Assembly (NCBI GenBank): GCA_028279375.1
Contig: JANQNW010000023.1
Span: forward strand, 1-64,000
DNA: 64,000 bases
Origin: Phycisphaerales bacterium
Lineage (GTDB): Bacteria > Planctomycetota > Phycisphaerae > Phycisphaerales > UBA1924
Direction: 5' to 3'
Shown here: piece after piece, positions 7,112-15,552 of the stretch
How the letters are laid out: each line of letters begins with the position of its first letter
Position numbering within the stretch: position 1 is the stretch's first letter
Made by a program: the position numbers and the translations under genes
The notes under the pieces: model-generated
What the model was told of the DNA's origin: nothing
What the model saw: only the letters and a program-made list of their open reading frames with translations
Databases searched by the model: none

Positions 7112-7945
7112 TCAGAGCTTCTCGCCCACGATGTTCAGCACCGGCGGCGTGAAGAATGTCGATGTCGGATCGGCGGATCGCTCCCGCCACATCGAGTCGA
7201 ACGCTTCCTGATCAGTCTCCGTCAGCAGGCCCATCGAGATCAGGCGTGGGATGAAGAGCGCGAAGAATGACTCCGGCCACTGCCAGAGGGAATCGCCGGG
7301 GCGCGCCACACGCACGACCGGTTCGATCGCGCGCACGCGGAGACCATGACGCTCGAAGATCCCCGGCAGGCGTCCGCCGATATCAGGGTCCCCGCCCATC
7401 TCGCGCCAGCTCCGATCAGTCGCCTGGACGACGCGATCGAACACCTCGTGCTTCGGGCCCACGGTCACACCGAGGTAGTTGAAGTAGTCCTGCACGGCGA
7501 ACGAGCCGCCCGGCCGCAGTGACTTTGCGACGCCGGCGACCACCGCGTCCGGATCCGGCACGAAGCAAAGGACCCACCGCGCAAACGCCCCGTCGAAACT
7601 CGCCGCAGGCAGATCGAGCGCCTGCACGTCCGCTTCGTGGGCCTCGACATTTGACAAGGCGAGCCTCCGCGCCTCGGACGAGATCCGCTGAACGAATCGC
7701 TCGGACTGGTCAATGGCCACCACCTTGCCGCGGGGGCCCACGAGCGTCGCGAGATCGAACGAGGCATATCCGGGTCCACATCCGACATCGAGAATCCGCT
7801 GGCCATCGCCGAATTGGGCGAGACGCCAGAGATCCTCGAGTTCTCGCGCCCACACTCGGTGCTGGAAACCGAGTCGACGCAGTTCGCCGTCGTCGGTTCC
7901 CAGGACGTACTCGTCAACTTCCGGAGTGGGGGTGTGGTCAGTCAC
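7112..7945 (-). CDS. Class I SAM-dependent methyltransferase
   Basis: A 277-aa Rossmann methyltransferase. Motif I is ILDVGCGPGYAS (about 51-62), the acidic loop after beta-2 is VVAIDQSERF, and the post-I region DVQALDLPAASFDG and LRPGGSFAVQDYF complete the UbiE/COQ5-like core. An N-terminal cap (EYVLGTDDGELRRLGFQH) and a C-terminal helical region rich in Trp and Phe probably form the substrate pocket. The substrate is unknown. The start is GTG 7945. It has no Shine-Dalgarno, but TATAGT lies 7 nt upstream, consistent with a leaderless message. It faces rpmB convergently and the subtilase divergently. Confidence 0.85.
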   Translation of the reverse strand: MTDHTPTPEVDEYVLGTDDGELRRLGFQHRVWARELEDLWRLAQFGDGQRILDVGCGPGYASFDLATLVGPRGKVVAIDQSERFVQRISSEARRLALSNVEAHEADVQALDLPAASFDGAFARWVLCFVPDPDAVVAGVAKSLRPGGSFAVQDYFNYLGVTVGPKHEVFDRVVQATDRSWREMGGDPDIGGRLPGIFERHGLRVRAIEPVVRVARPGDSLWQWPESFFALFIPRLISMGLLTETDQEAFDSMWRERSADPTSTFFTPPVLNIVGEKL

Positions 7946-7952
7946 GGGCGGA

Positions 7953-7958
7953 ACTATA
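7953..7958 (-). promoter_or_regulatory. -10 element of the methyltransferase, leaderless geometry
   Basis: TATAGT on the minus strand, separated by 7 nt from the GTG start at 7945. It is close to the sigma-70 consensus. No matching -35 was recognised. Confidence 0.5.
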
Positions 7959-8254
7959 TCTCCCAGAACCCTTGTGCCGGGGATGCGTAGAAGGTGAGTG
8001 CAGGGAGATTATGGGCGCGGGATTACCGGTCCTGCGTGGCCGGAAGCGGGTCGCCCCCGATGTCCCGAACAGTCAGACCGACCATCCCGCGTCAGTCGTT
8101 ACTGGACGCCGGAATGCCGTTTTCCCTTGCCCTGCAAGGGGTTGAGTGCTACCTATTGCCTGAGTCGTCCGGGGGCGGCTGGGGCTGGAATCGCAGACCG
8201 AGCGATCGCCCGCCAAAGGTGAGTCAGGCCGGCTGATCGGGAGAACGTGAAGAT
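7959..8254. other. Intergenic region between divergent methyltransferase and subtilase genes
   Basis: About 300 bp without a gene. It holds the minus-strand -10 near 7955, the bipartite element at 8114-8137 with its small CCCTTG/CAAGGG hairpin, and the subtilase ribosome site GGGAG about 12 nt before 8255. No confident plus-strand promoter was recognised. Confidence 0.6.
8114..8137 (+). promoter_or_regulatory. Bipartite upstream element, copy A (before subtilase)
   Basis: ATGCCGTT, seven unrelated bases, then GCCCTGCAA. The same two blocks with the same spacing occur at 18120-18143. This copy ends 117 nt before the subtilase ATG; the other ends 115 nt before the HTH-TPR regulator ATG. Its function is unknown; a shared operator is proposed. 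Confidence 0.4.
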
Positions 8255-10495
8255 ATGAGATCCAAGGCATCTCGCCCGGCGCGATGGCTGGCGCCGACCA
8301 TGACGAGAACGCTACCGCTGGCGGCGGGCGCTGCGTTTGCGCTGAGCGCTTCCGGCGCCTTCGCGCAGAATGCGGGTGTCGGCGATCGCCGCGATGGAGT
8401 CACCGTCGCGCCGGTCGCTATGGCACACGGCGATCACGCCCCGAAGAGTCTCCGCCTTCGGGCCTGCACAGTCGATACCTCGGGCGCGTGTGATCCGCTC
8501 TCGATGGCCGTCCGCGACGACTCCGCCTCCCGACGTCACATCATTCAACTCGACGGCCCGATGAATCCGCAGCGACGTGAACGCCTCCGCGCCGCAGGAC
8601 TCAGCGTGATCGAGTTCGTGACTGACAACGCCTTCCTCGTTGATCTCACGCATGCGGACCCGGACGCCGTTGACGCGCTCGAGTTCGTCCGCTGGAACAG
8701 CAAGCTCGCCGCTGCGTGGAAGATCGACCCGGAGATGGGCACACGCGTATTCCGCAGTGACGAGCGCAAGGCGATTGCCGACTCTGGCCGTATCGTGGCC
8801 GCCATCGCGCTCTTCCCCGGCGCGGAAGCGGAGGGCGTCACAAAGGCCATCAGGGGGATGGACAACGCCGAACTGACGCGGACCGATCATGGATCCGGCG
8901 CGCCGATCATCACCGCAGTGCTCACGACGCGCCAGGCTCGCTCACTCAGCGCGCTCGACGACGTGCAGTTCGTCGGCGAGATGCCTGAGGCGACGCTTCG
9001 GAACTCGGCCTCACGCTGGATCGTCCAGAGCAACATCGAGGACGTCACGCCTCTCTATGACAACGGGCTTCGTGGCGAGAATCAGCTCGTCGCCGTCGTA
9101 GACAGCCGAGTCGATCGCCTTCACTGCTCTTTTGCCGACGGTCTGACGCCCATCGGACCAAGCCACCGGAAGATCCTCGCGTACAACAGTCTCGCAGGGG
9201 CTGCAACGCACGGCACGCACGTTGCGGGAATCGTCGTCGGCGACGCCGGGAACGACCTCGATACGCGCGGCGTCGCATACAACGGAAAGCTCGTCTACAG
9301 CGAGCGCCCGTCATTCACCGAGGACGCATTCGCCTCGATTCTGAACCTGCATCACAGCCAGGGCGCACGTATTCACACGAATAGCTGGGGCATGGACTTC
9401 CGCACGGACTACAACGTGTGGACACGCGATATCGATCTCTTCACGCGCTACTACGAGGACGATATCGTTCTCTTCGCGGTCTCGAACACGAGCCTGCTCT
9501 ATACGCCTGAAAACGCGAAGAACTGCATCGCGGTCGGCGCGACCTACACAGCGCCGAATCAGAATCTCGTCGGCTACGGTGGCGAGGGTCCGACCGCGGA
9601 CGGCCGGCGCAAGCCGGACATTTACGCACCCGGCCGCAGCGTCGTCTCTTCACTCGCAGGTTCTCCCTGCGGCACCCTCTCACAGGGCGGGACCTCAATG
9701 GCCTGCCCCGCGGTCGCGGGGCTCTGCATGCTGACGCGCCAGTACTTCATGGAGGGATACCACCCCACAGGCGCGCCGAATCCAGGTGATGAGTTCACGC
9801 CGACTGCAGCGCTCCTCAAGGCGATGGTCATCAACTCCGGCCAGGACATGACCGGCGTCGCTGGCTATCCCTCCGATCGCGAAGGCTGGGGTCGCGTTCT
9901 CATGGACGATACGCTCTACTTCCCGGGAGATCAGCGCACGCTCGTCGTGCATGATCGTCGTCACAACGATGGCGATGGGAATCCGGTGCTCGGCCTCTCG
10001 ACGGACGAGTTCGATTCGTATTACATCGAGGTCACCGGCGCCACGGAGCAGTTGCGCGTCACGATGGTCTTCACCGATGAAGCGGCGTCATTGAACGCCA
10101 GTCCTGCGGCCATTCGCGTCAACGATCTCGATCTGACGCTCGTCTCCCCGACGGGCGCTCACTACAAGGGCAACGTCTTCTCCGGAGGCGAGTCGACGAC
10201 CGGCGGTGACCCTGACATGATCAACACCGTCGAACAAGTGCATATCAGTGCGCCAGAACTCGGCGAGTGGGAAGTGCGCGTGAAGGCGACGGCGGTGAAT
10301 GCCGGCACACAGGGATACGCGCTCGCCATCACGGGCGAGGTCACAGAGCTTGATGAGCTGAGCTGCCCCTGGGACCTCTCAGGCGATGGCGTCGTCGATG
10401 CCCTGGACATGGCGGTCCTGCTCTCATTCTGGAGCGAGCCCTACGCGGCGATCGACATCGCGTCGCTGCTGAGTTACTGGGGACCGTGCCCGTAA
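8255..10495 (+). CDS. Secreted subtilisin-like serine protease (S8) with C-terminal dockerin-like module
   Basis: A 746-aa exported protease. A signal peptide is visible at about 1-38 (hydrophobic LPLAAGAAFALSASG, then AFAQ). A long propeptide-like region runs to about 260. The catalytic triad is Asp283 (VAVVDSRVD), His319 (HGTHVAG) and Ser481 (GGTSMACPA), with oxyanion Asn411 (FAVSNTS). A beta-rich domain at about 560-695 resembles the convertase or pre-peptidase C-terminal type. The end holds a dockerin-type half repeat, DLSGDGVVDALDMAVLLSFW, and a shortened second one ending WGPCP. The usual D-T/S-G of the Asp motif is D-S-R here. ATG 8255 has GGGAG upstream. The likely role is extracellular or cell-surface protein digestion. 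Confidence 0.92.
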   Translation: MRSKASRPARWLAPTMTRTLPLAAGAAFALSASGAFAQNAGVGDRRDGVTVAPVAMAHGDHAPKSLRLRACTVDTSGACDPLSMAVRDDSASRRHIIQLDGPMNPQRRERLRAAGLSVIEFVTDNAFLVDLTHADPDAVDALEFVRWNSKLAAAWKIDPEMGTRVFRSDERKAIADSGRIVAAIALFPGAEAEGVTKAIRGMDNAELTRTDHGSGAPIITAVLTTRQARSLSALDDVQFVGEMPEATLRNSASRWIVQSNIEDVTPLYDNGLRGENQLVAVVDSRVDRLHCSFADGLTPIGPSHRKILAYNSLAGAATHGTHVAGIVVGDAGNDLDTRGVAYNGKLVYSERPSFTEDAFASILNLHHSQGARIHTNSWGMDFRTDYNVWTRDIDLFTRYYEDDIVLFAVSNTSLLYTPENAKNCIAVGATYTAPNQNLVGYGGEGPTADGRRKPDIYAPGRSVVSSLAGSPCGTLSQGGTSMACPAVAGLCMLTRQYFMEGYHPTGAPNPGDEFTPTAALLKAMVINSGQDMTGVAGYPSDREGWGRVLMDDTLYFPGDQRTLVVHDRRHNDGDGNPVLGLSTDEFDSYYIEVTGATEQLRVTMVFTDEAASLNASPAAIRVNDLDLTLVSPTGAHYKGNVFSGGESTTGGDPDMINTVEQVHISAPELGEWEVRVKATAVNAGTQGYALAITGEVTELDELSCPWDLSGDGVVDALDMAVLLSFWSEPYAAIDIASLLSYWGPCP

Positions 10496-10551
10496 CGCGG
10501 AACTTGCTCGACATAAGAACCTGCTAGGTATGGGCTTGGACGCCGTCCGCT

Positions 10552-10586
10552 GATTCTCCCTCCGAATCCGGGGAGGTCCGAGAATC
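10552..10586 (+). terminator. Possible terminator hairpin after the subtilase
   Basis: A two-tier stem: GATTCTC (10552-10558) pairs with GAGAATC (10580-10586), and an inner CCTCC pairs with GGAGG. There is no T tract, so this may be a stabilising 3' hairpin and not a terminator. Confidence 0.35.
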
Positions 10587-10731
10587 CACCGGTTCTAGCG
10601 TCTGCTCATCGCTTGTGACTCACCGGAAGCCTCGGGATCATTCGCGCGGCACTTTTCGTTCGGCAGCATGCTGAACGTGTGATAACGTGCGAAATCGCAA
10701 GATCGCCTGGCAACTGGGAGGACCCCCCGGC

Positions 10732-11832
10732 GTGAATCTCGTATGGCGCTGTGTGCTCGCCTGTCTCATCACCGCAATATGCGTGCGCTCATCGAGCGCC
10801 TTCACGCTGCTCGGCTATCGCAGCATCGAGGACATCGCTCTGGGCAGCTATCACGCCTGGAATGAGACGGCGCCCGGCGTTCCATTCGAACTCTCATACG
10901 CCATCGACGGCGCTTTCCTCTCGAATCAAGCAGGCGTGACGTCCCAGGAGGCGCGACAGGCGGCGCATGCTGCCTTCCACTCCTGGTATGAAGGCACCCA
11001 CGGACATGTCGGGTTCGCGCCCGCGCCCTGGGACGCCGTCCCGAACGACGGTCCGGCGCCCCCGTTCGCGTGGGAGGGGCCGGCGTTCGAAGAATGGCTC
11101 GAAGACCGGGACCGTCCTGTCGAAGATCAGCGCTGGCCGGGTGCGCTCGCCGGTTGGGGCGCGAACGTCGACATCTTCAGCAGGCCCCAAGGTTTCACGA
11201 TGACCTCCGGCAGTCTTCGCTTCGAGATGCATTCGACCACGCTCGGATTCGCAGTCGTCAACCGATCCGGCTCTGAACTACTGTCGGCCGAGATCTACCT
11301 CAACGATTCATTCAACTGGAGCGTTGACGGCGGACCAGGTTTCGACATTCAGACAGTGCTCGTTCATGAGCTCGGTCACTGCCTTGGCCTCGATCATCCG
11401 TCGGAAGCAGTCGCCAACGGCGCCCCGAATCTCGATCCCGTCACGTTCCAGCCTGGCGATCAGTGGTCGCCGAGCGACGTGATGTTCCACAACTACACCG
11501 GCGTGAAGCGGAGTCTCACAGCAGATGAAATTGGCGGCATACGCTTTCTCTACCAGCAGATTGACGATTCGTTATTGCTGGGAGATCTCAATGGCGACGG
11601 CCAGGTGACCGCAGTCGATCTCGGAGTCCTGCTCGGTCTGTGGGGCACTGACAACCCAGTCGCCGATCTCAACGGCGACGGCATCGTGAACGCTGCGGAT
11701 CTCGCGATTCTCGTCAGCCTCTGGAATGAAGATGTAGACATTGACGGGATCCTCGAGGATCACGACGTGGATGATCCTCGATCGCCGACATCCACGAGCG
11801 CCGAGGGGCGTGCTCGCTGCGCTTCAGATTGA
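10732..11832 (+). CDS. Secreted matrixin-like zinc metalloprotease with two dockerin-like repeats
   Basis: A 366-aa exported protein. The signal peptide is MNLVWRCVLACLITAICVRSSSA. The zinc site is HELGHCLGLDH (212-222), the H-E-x2-H-x2-G-x2-H metzincin motif, followed by a Met-turn (DVMFHNY, Met251). Two dockerin-type EF-hand repeats follow: GDLNGDGQVTAVDLGVLLGLW and ADLNGDGIVNAADLAILVSLW (about 284-331). The start GTG 10732 is preferred over GTG 10687 because GGGAGGA lies 9 nt upstream and the signal peptide then begins at the N-terminus. An unusual acidic tail of about 35 residues after the second repeat contains a 14-bp DNA palindrome (11748-11761). It follows another dockerin protease on the same strand, so both probably act outside the cell. 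Confidence 0.88.
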   Translation: MNLVWRCVLACLITAICVRSSSAFTLLGYRSIEDIALGSYHAWNETAPGVPFELSYAIDGAFLSNQAGVTSQEARQAAHAAFHSWYEGTHGHVGFAPAPWDAVPNDGPAPPFAWEGPAFEEWLEDRDRPVEDQRWPGALAGWGANVDIFSRPQGFTMTSGSLRFEMHSTTLGFAVVNRSGSELLSAEIYLNDSFNWSVDGGPGFDIQTVLVHELGHCLGLDHPSEAVANGAPNLDPVTFQPGDQWSPSDVMFHNYTGVKRSLTADEIGGIRFLYQQIDDSLLLGDLNGDGQVTAVDLGVLLGLWGTDNPVADLNGDGIVNAADLAILVSLWNEDVDIDGILEDHDVDDPRSPTSTSAEGRARCASD

Positions 11833-12234
11833 CTTGCCCACGTGAGCGATGACCTTCAACTCGATCGCGATCGGCGTAGGAAGCGCATTGATCTCGATGG
11901 TCGTGCGCGTCGGTTGATTCGTCGCGAAGTGCTCGGCGTAGAGCCGATTGAACGCCGCGAAGTCGTCCTTCATGTTGGTCAGGAAAACGAGCACGTCCAC
12001 GATATCGTCCCAACGCGCGCCGGATGATTCGAGGATCGTCCGAACATTCTCGAAGACGCTGCGGCATTGCGCCTCGATGTCATAAGCGACGATCTGGCCA
12101 GCGTCGTCGAGCGTAACGCCCGGGATCTCCTTCGACCCGCGCTTGCGCGGACCAACACCAGAGAGGAAGAGCAGATCGCCGACGCGCCGTGCATGCGGAT
12201 AGGCGCCGACGGGCTCAGGCGCCTCGCCTGACAT
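11824..12234 (-). CDS. RidA/YjgF family deaminase (2-aminomuconate deaminase-like)
   Basis: A 136-aa RidA-fold protein: PVGAYPHARRVGDLLFLSG at the start, DIEAQCRSVFENVRTILESSGARWDDIVDV in the middle and TRTTIEINALP at the end. These fit the family that hydrolyses enamine/imine intermediates. The gene directly follows an aldehyde dehydrogenase of the muconic-semialdehyde type (48 bp gap). That order resembles the nbaE-nbaF pair of the 2-nitrobenzoate/3-hydroxyanthranilate pathway, where a RidA homologue deaminates 2-aminomuconate. The specific activity is an inference from context. ATG 12234 is preferred since the family begins there; ATG 12276 would add 14 residues. The last 9 bp overlap convergently with the matrixin gene. 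Confidence 0.8.
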   Translation of the reverse strand: MSGEAPEPVGAYPHARRVGDLLFLSGVGPRKRGSKEIPGVTLDDAGQIVAYDIEAQCRSVFENVRTILESSGARWDDIVDVLVFLTNMKDDFAAFNRLYAEHFATNQPTRTTIEINALPTPIAIELKVIAHVGKSI

Positions 12235-12282
12235 GATTCCCTTGTCTCCCTGCTCATTCACAATGCGCCTCTCCATTCCAGG

Positions 12283-13731
12283 TCAGGGCGTATGCACACA
12301 GATGTTCTGGGGCTCAGTGAAGAACCGAAGCGCCTCATCGCCGCCCTCGCGCCCGACGCCACTCTGTTTCATGCCTCCGAATGGAGTCCGCAGGTCACGA
12401 AGCAGCCAGCAGTTGATCCAGACAACACCTGCGTCAACCGCGGCGCCAACACGATGCGCTCGATCGAGATCGTGTGTCCAGATCGACGCGGCGAGGCCGT
12501 AAGCCGTGCCGTTCGCGAGGTCGATCGCTTCCGACTCGGAGTCGAAGGGGGAGATCGTCACGACCGGACCGAAGATCTCCTCCTGCTGCACCCGGCAATC
12601 CGGCGCGAGGTCCGTCACGACTGTCGGCAGGAAGAAGAACCCCTCTCGGCAGCGAGCGGGCAGATCCGACGGCGCGTGGCCTCCGCATCGAATACGCCCG
12701 CCTTCGTCCCGGGCAAGTTCGACATAACTCTTCACTTTCTCGAGTTGGCTCCGCGACACGAGCGCGCCTTGCTGCGTCTCGGGATCGGTCGGGTCGCCAA
12801 CAGCCAGCGCCTGCACCGCGTCGACGAAACGATCGACGAACTGCTCGTAGAGGGTCCGCTCCACGAGAATCCTCGAGCCGCACAGACAGATCTGGCCTTG
12901 ATTCGCGAACGATGCGCGCACGAGCTCCGGGAGAATACGATCGAGATCGACATCGCCGAAGACGACCGTCGGGTTCTTGCCGCCGAGTTCGAGCGAGAGC
13001 TTCTTGAACATGGGGGCCGCGATACGTGCGATTGTCGCCCCGGTCGTCGTCCCGCCGGTGAAGGAGATCGCCGGGACGTCGGGATGCGCGACAAGCGGGC
13101 TTCCGGCGCTGGGACCGGTCCCGTGAACGATATTCAGCACGCCGGGCGGCAATCCGGCCTCGATACAGATCTTGCTCAGCAGGTACGCCGTCATCGGCGT
13201 GATTTCTGAGGGCTTGGCGACCGCCGTATTGCCGGTCGCCAGCGCCGGTGCGATCTTCCACGTCAGGAGATAGAGCGGGAGATTCCACGGCGAGATCAGG
13301 CCGGCGACACCGCGCGCCCGCCTCAGCGTGTAGTTGATGGCGCGAGTGTCTGTGATGTGTGCGTCTGATCGATCATGGAGGATCGCGGTCGCGAAGAACC
13401 GAAAGTTCGCCGCGGCGCGGGGGATATCGACCGCCCGCGCAAGCGACACCGGCTTGCCGTTGTCACGACTCTCGGCCTCAGCAAGAACATCGAGATCGCG
13501 TTCGATCAGATCAGCGATTCGAAGCAGCTGGCACGAGCGCTCCGAGGCGGGAGTCAGACGCCAGTTCTCGAACGCGCCCTGCGCGGCGCGCACAGCGTCC
13601 CCGACGTCCCGTTCATCCGAGTCCGGCGTCGTCGAGTAAGCCTCTCCGGTCGCGGGCTCGACGTTGTGCAGCGAGCGCTTGCTGTGCGCCGCGACGAGCT
13701 CGCCGTTGATGTAGTTCTCGATGTGCTGCAT
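12283..13731 (-). CDS. NAD-dependent aldehyde dehydrogenase (2-aminomuconic/2-hydroxymuconic semialdehyde dehydrogenase-like)
   Basis: A full-length 482-aa ALDH. The cofactor-binding segments are ISPWNLPLYLL and AVAKPSEITPMTA, and the FTGGTTTG nucleotide loop is at about 224-231. The general base is Glu248 (LELGGKNP) and the nucleophile Cys282 (NQGQICLCG). The C-terminal EEIFGPVVTI and PFGGMKQSGVGREGG motifs are intact. The overall pattern matches the class that oxidises 2-hydroxy- or 2-aminomuconic semialdehyde, and the RidA neighbour favours the amino form, a step in tryptophan/3-hydroxyanthranilate breakdown. The start codon lies 17 bp after the SDR gene stop, so the two are likely cotranscribed. 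The precise substrate is inferred, not seen. Confidence 0.88.
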   Translation of the reverse strand: MQHIENYINGELVAAHSKRSLHNVEPATGEAYSTTPDSDERDVGDAVRAAQGAFENWRLTPASERSCQLLRIADLIERDLDVLAEAESRDNGKPVSLARAVDIPRAAANFRFFATAILHDRSDAHITDTRAINYTLRRARGVAGLISPWNLPLYLLTWKIAPALATGNTAVAKPSEITPMTAYLLSKICIEAGLPPGVLNIVHGTGPSAGSPLVAHPDVPAISFTGGTTTGATIARIAAPMFKKLSLELGGKNPTVVFGDVDLDRILPELVRASFANQGQICLCGSRILVERTLYEQFVDRFVDAVQALAVGDPTDPETQQGALVSRSQLEKVKSYVELARDEGGRIRCGGHAPSDLPARCREGFFFLPTVVTDLAPDCRVQQEEIFGPVVTISPFDSESEAIDLANGTAYGLAASIWTHDLDRAHRVGAAVDAGVVWINCWLLRDLRTPFGGMKQSGVGREGGDEALRFFTEPQNICVHTP

Positions 13732-13748
13732 GGAGGCGGCTGAGTCTA

Positions 13749-14537
13749 TCAGAGTGCGCCGAGTCGCCCGCCATCCACGGGGATATTGACGCCGCTGATG
13801 TACGCCGCCGCCGGTGACGCCAGGAACGCGATCGCCTCTGCAGTCTCTTCCGGCTTGCCGAACCGTCGAGCCGGCACGGAGTTGATCATCTCGTTGCGCA
13901 CGTCATCTTCACTCACGCCGGCCTTCGCGGCCTTCGCGGTGATCAACGACGAGAGACGATCCGTGTCCGTGAAGCCGGGAAGCACGTTGTTCACAGTGAT
14001 TCCGAATGGTCCCAGCTCATGTGAGATCGTCTTCGCCCAGCTGGCCACGGCGCCACGAATCGTGTTCGACACACCGAGACCTGGAATCGGCTGACGCACG
14101 GATGTCGATATGACGTTGATGATTCTTCCGTACGCGCTTTCTTTCATTCCCGGAACGACTGCGCTCGTGAGAATCTGATTGGCGACGAGATGCGCTTCGA
14201 ATGCCGCGCGATACTCATCCACTTCGGCGTCGATCGCGGCGCCGCCGGGAGGGCCGCCCGTGTTGTTGACGAGGATATGGACGGCGCCGCGCGTGCTGAG
14301 GACCTGTTCGATGGCTGCCTTCACCTGGATGGCGTCGGCGAAATCGGCGGCGAAGAATCCATGCGTCTGCCCAGCGGGCTGCGGCAACTCAGCAAGCGCT
14401 GCTCGCAGAGATTCCTCCGAACGCGAGAGAAGTGTGACCTCGGCGCCTTGCGCTCCGAGCTCGATGGCCGCCGCCCTCCCGATGCCGCGTGTCGCGCCGC
14501 AGACGACGGCATGCCGAGATGTCAGATCTATTCTCAT
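13749..14537 (-). CDS. Degenerate short-chain dehydrogenase/reductase (catalytic Tyr and Lys replaced)
   Basis: A 262-aa SDR with a good nucleotide-binding motif (GATRGIG, 14-20), NNTGG (91-95) and the C-terminal ISGVNIPVDGG. At the active site, Ser144/146 are present, but the Y-x3-K pair is replaced by Ser157 and Arg161 (GLGVSNTIRGAV), so classical SDR chemistry should not work. I recall a beta-ketoacyl-reductase-like SDR subgroup with the same SNTIR feature, so this appears to be a conserved variant and not a decayed gene. ATG 14537 is supported by TTGACG-N16-TAGCCT ending 7 nt upstream; there is no Shine-Dalgarno. The frame extends further upstream but only with weaker starts. Its position ahead of ALDH and RidA suggests a role in the same pathway. 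Confidence 0.82.
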   Translation of the reverse strand: MRIDLTSRHAVVCGATRGIGRAAAIELGAQGAEVTLLSRSEESLRAALAELPQPAGQTHGFFAADFADAIQVKAAIEQVLSTRGAVHILVNNTGGPPGGAAIDAEVDEYRAAFEAHLVANQILTSAVVPGMKESAYGRIINVISTSVRQPIPGLGVSNTIRGAVASWAKTISHELGPFGITVNNVLPGFTDTDRLSSLITAKAAKAGVSEDDVRNEMINSVPARRFGKPEETAEAIAFLASPAAAYISGVNIPVDGGRLGAL

Positions 14538-14544
14538 GGAAGGG

Positions 14545-14572
14545 AGGCTACGCCCAAAGCATCCGCCGTCAA
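14545..14572 (-). promoter_or_regulatory. Promoter of the SDR-ALDH-RidA cluster, leaderless geometry
   Basis: Minus-strand TTGACG (14567-14572), a 16-bp spacer and TAGCCT (14545-14550); the latter ends 7 nt before ATG 14537. A good -35 plus the short gap makes this one of the clearer leaderless promoters in the window. Confidence 0.6.
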
Positions 14573-14588
14573 GTGTCACAGACAGGAG

Positions 14589-15182
14589 TCAAGGAGGCCC
14601 CGACTCGAGGTCGTCAGGAGTATTCACATTTCGCGCCGACGCAGGATCGATGTCAACAAAGACGGCGCCGATGCGTTGGAGGTCCTGGTGCAGTGGGGGA
14701 CGCCGGGCGCTCGGGCGTTCGATCGTAAGAAGACCGATGACCTCGCGCCGATACAGACCGATGCACGGCTCAATCTGTGTCGTTCGCGCAATGACAGCCG
14801 GCGCCCCCGGCGCCGTCGACGCCTGGTCGAGGATGGCCTGCACGCACGACGGCGTCATGTTGATCAGATCGCCTGCCAAGACAAAGACGTCGCGATTGCA
14901 TGCGCGGAGAGCGCTGATGACGCCCCCGAGCGGTCCTTCGCCAGGTTGTTCATCCGGGATGAGCGCATCCGCACGCGCCCGAACCGCATCGGCGCACAAT
15001 CCGACGAGCGCAACCCGGTCTCCGAAGATGGAGCGCAACGCAGACACAGGATGATCAATGAGCAGCGCGTCCGGATCCGTCGATGTCGGCGCAGCCGCGA
15101 GCAATTTGTCGGAGCCGAATCGCGCGCTCTTGCCGCCGGCGAGCACGATGGGCTGGATGCGATCGAGCGCGAAGTCAGCCAC
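14589..15182 (-). CDS. mobA: Molybdenum cofactor guanylyltransferase (MobA-like)
   Basis: A 197-aa nucleotidyltransferase. The signature is PIVLAGGKSARFGSDKLLA near residue 11, the MobA form of L-A-G-G-x-S-x-R-x-G-x-D-K. The later GPLGGVISAL and VLAGDLINM carry the conserved Gly-Pro and Asp. It would attach GMP to Mo-molybdopterin to make the bis-MGD precursor used by the molybdoenzyme encoded two genes upstream. The start is taken as GTG 15182, which overlaps the stop of the preceding gene in GTGGCTGA, indicating translational coupling. A longer frame upstream encodes only Arg/Ser-rich shadow sequence. It is the third gene of a compact molybdoenzyme operon. Confidence 0.87.
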   Translation of the reverse strand: MADFALDRIQPIVLAGGKSARFGSDKLLAAAPTSTDPDALLIDHPVSALRSIFGDRVALVGLCADAVRARADALIPDEQPGEGPLGGVISALRACNRDVFVLAGDLINMTPSCVQAILDQASTAPGAPAVIARTTQIEPCIGLYRREVIGLLTIERPSARRPPLHQDLQRIGAVFVDIDPASARNVNTPDDLESGPP

Positions 15183-15552
15183 GCACGCGCGCCCGCTTCC
15201 TGGGAATCTCAACACCGACTCTGGCGAAACTGTGCACGTCCTTCTCGACGGCGCACTGGAGGTCTGCCGCTCCCGCGACCTCCTGCGCGAATACAACCCC
15301 CTCGTGGCCTGGTTCGGCCATGTACTCGAGGTCCTGATCTCGGAGGCGAACGAGAAGACGGCGCTCGTCAATCTGCACGCTCGGATCGCTTGATTCAGGA
15401 TCGACGCAGAGCCTGACGCAGAATCCCTGTGCTGCGCCTTCTCGACCGGGCGCCGTGATCTTCGTCTCGACTGCCTCTCCCGACTGAAGGGCTGCAAGAT
15501 CGTCGGGGTTCAGGCGAAGCCGGACCTGTTGCTCGGCGAAGCGAACTTTCAT
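15175..15552 (-). CDS. Small conserved protein between molybdoenzyme and mobA
   Basis: A 125-aa soluble protein starting MKVRFAEQQVRLRLNPDDLAAL. The first 30 residues read like a short beta-hairpin plus an L-N-P-x-D-L-x-x-L helix, and the C-terminal half is acidic then basic (ending RKRARVRG). No catalytic motif was recognised. Its ATG overlaps the molybdoenzyme stop by 4 bp (ATGA), and its own stop overlaps the mobA start, so the three are translated together. From position I infer a helper in cofactor delivery or enzyme assembly, in the way FdhD/NarJ-like chaperones act, but the sequence does not resemble those. Similar small proteins are often annotated next to YdeP-type enzymes. Confidence 0.75.
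   Translation of the reverse strand: MKVRFAEQQVRLRLNPDDLAALQSGEAVETKITAPGREGAAQGFCVRLCVDPESSDPSVQIDERRLLVRLRDQDLEYMAEPGHEGVVFAQEVAGAADLQCAVEKDVHSFARVGVEIPRKRARVRG

Noticed and set aside
12292-13209. 305-codon frame opposite the aldehyde dehydrogenase
   Set aside because: Shadow of the ALDH; no SD and no recognisable protein.
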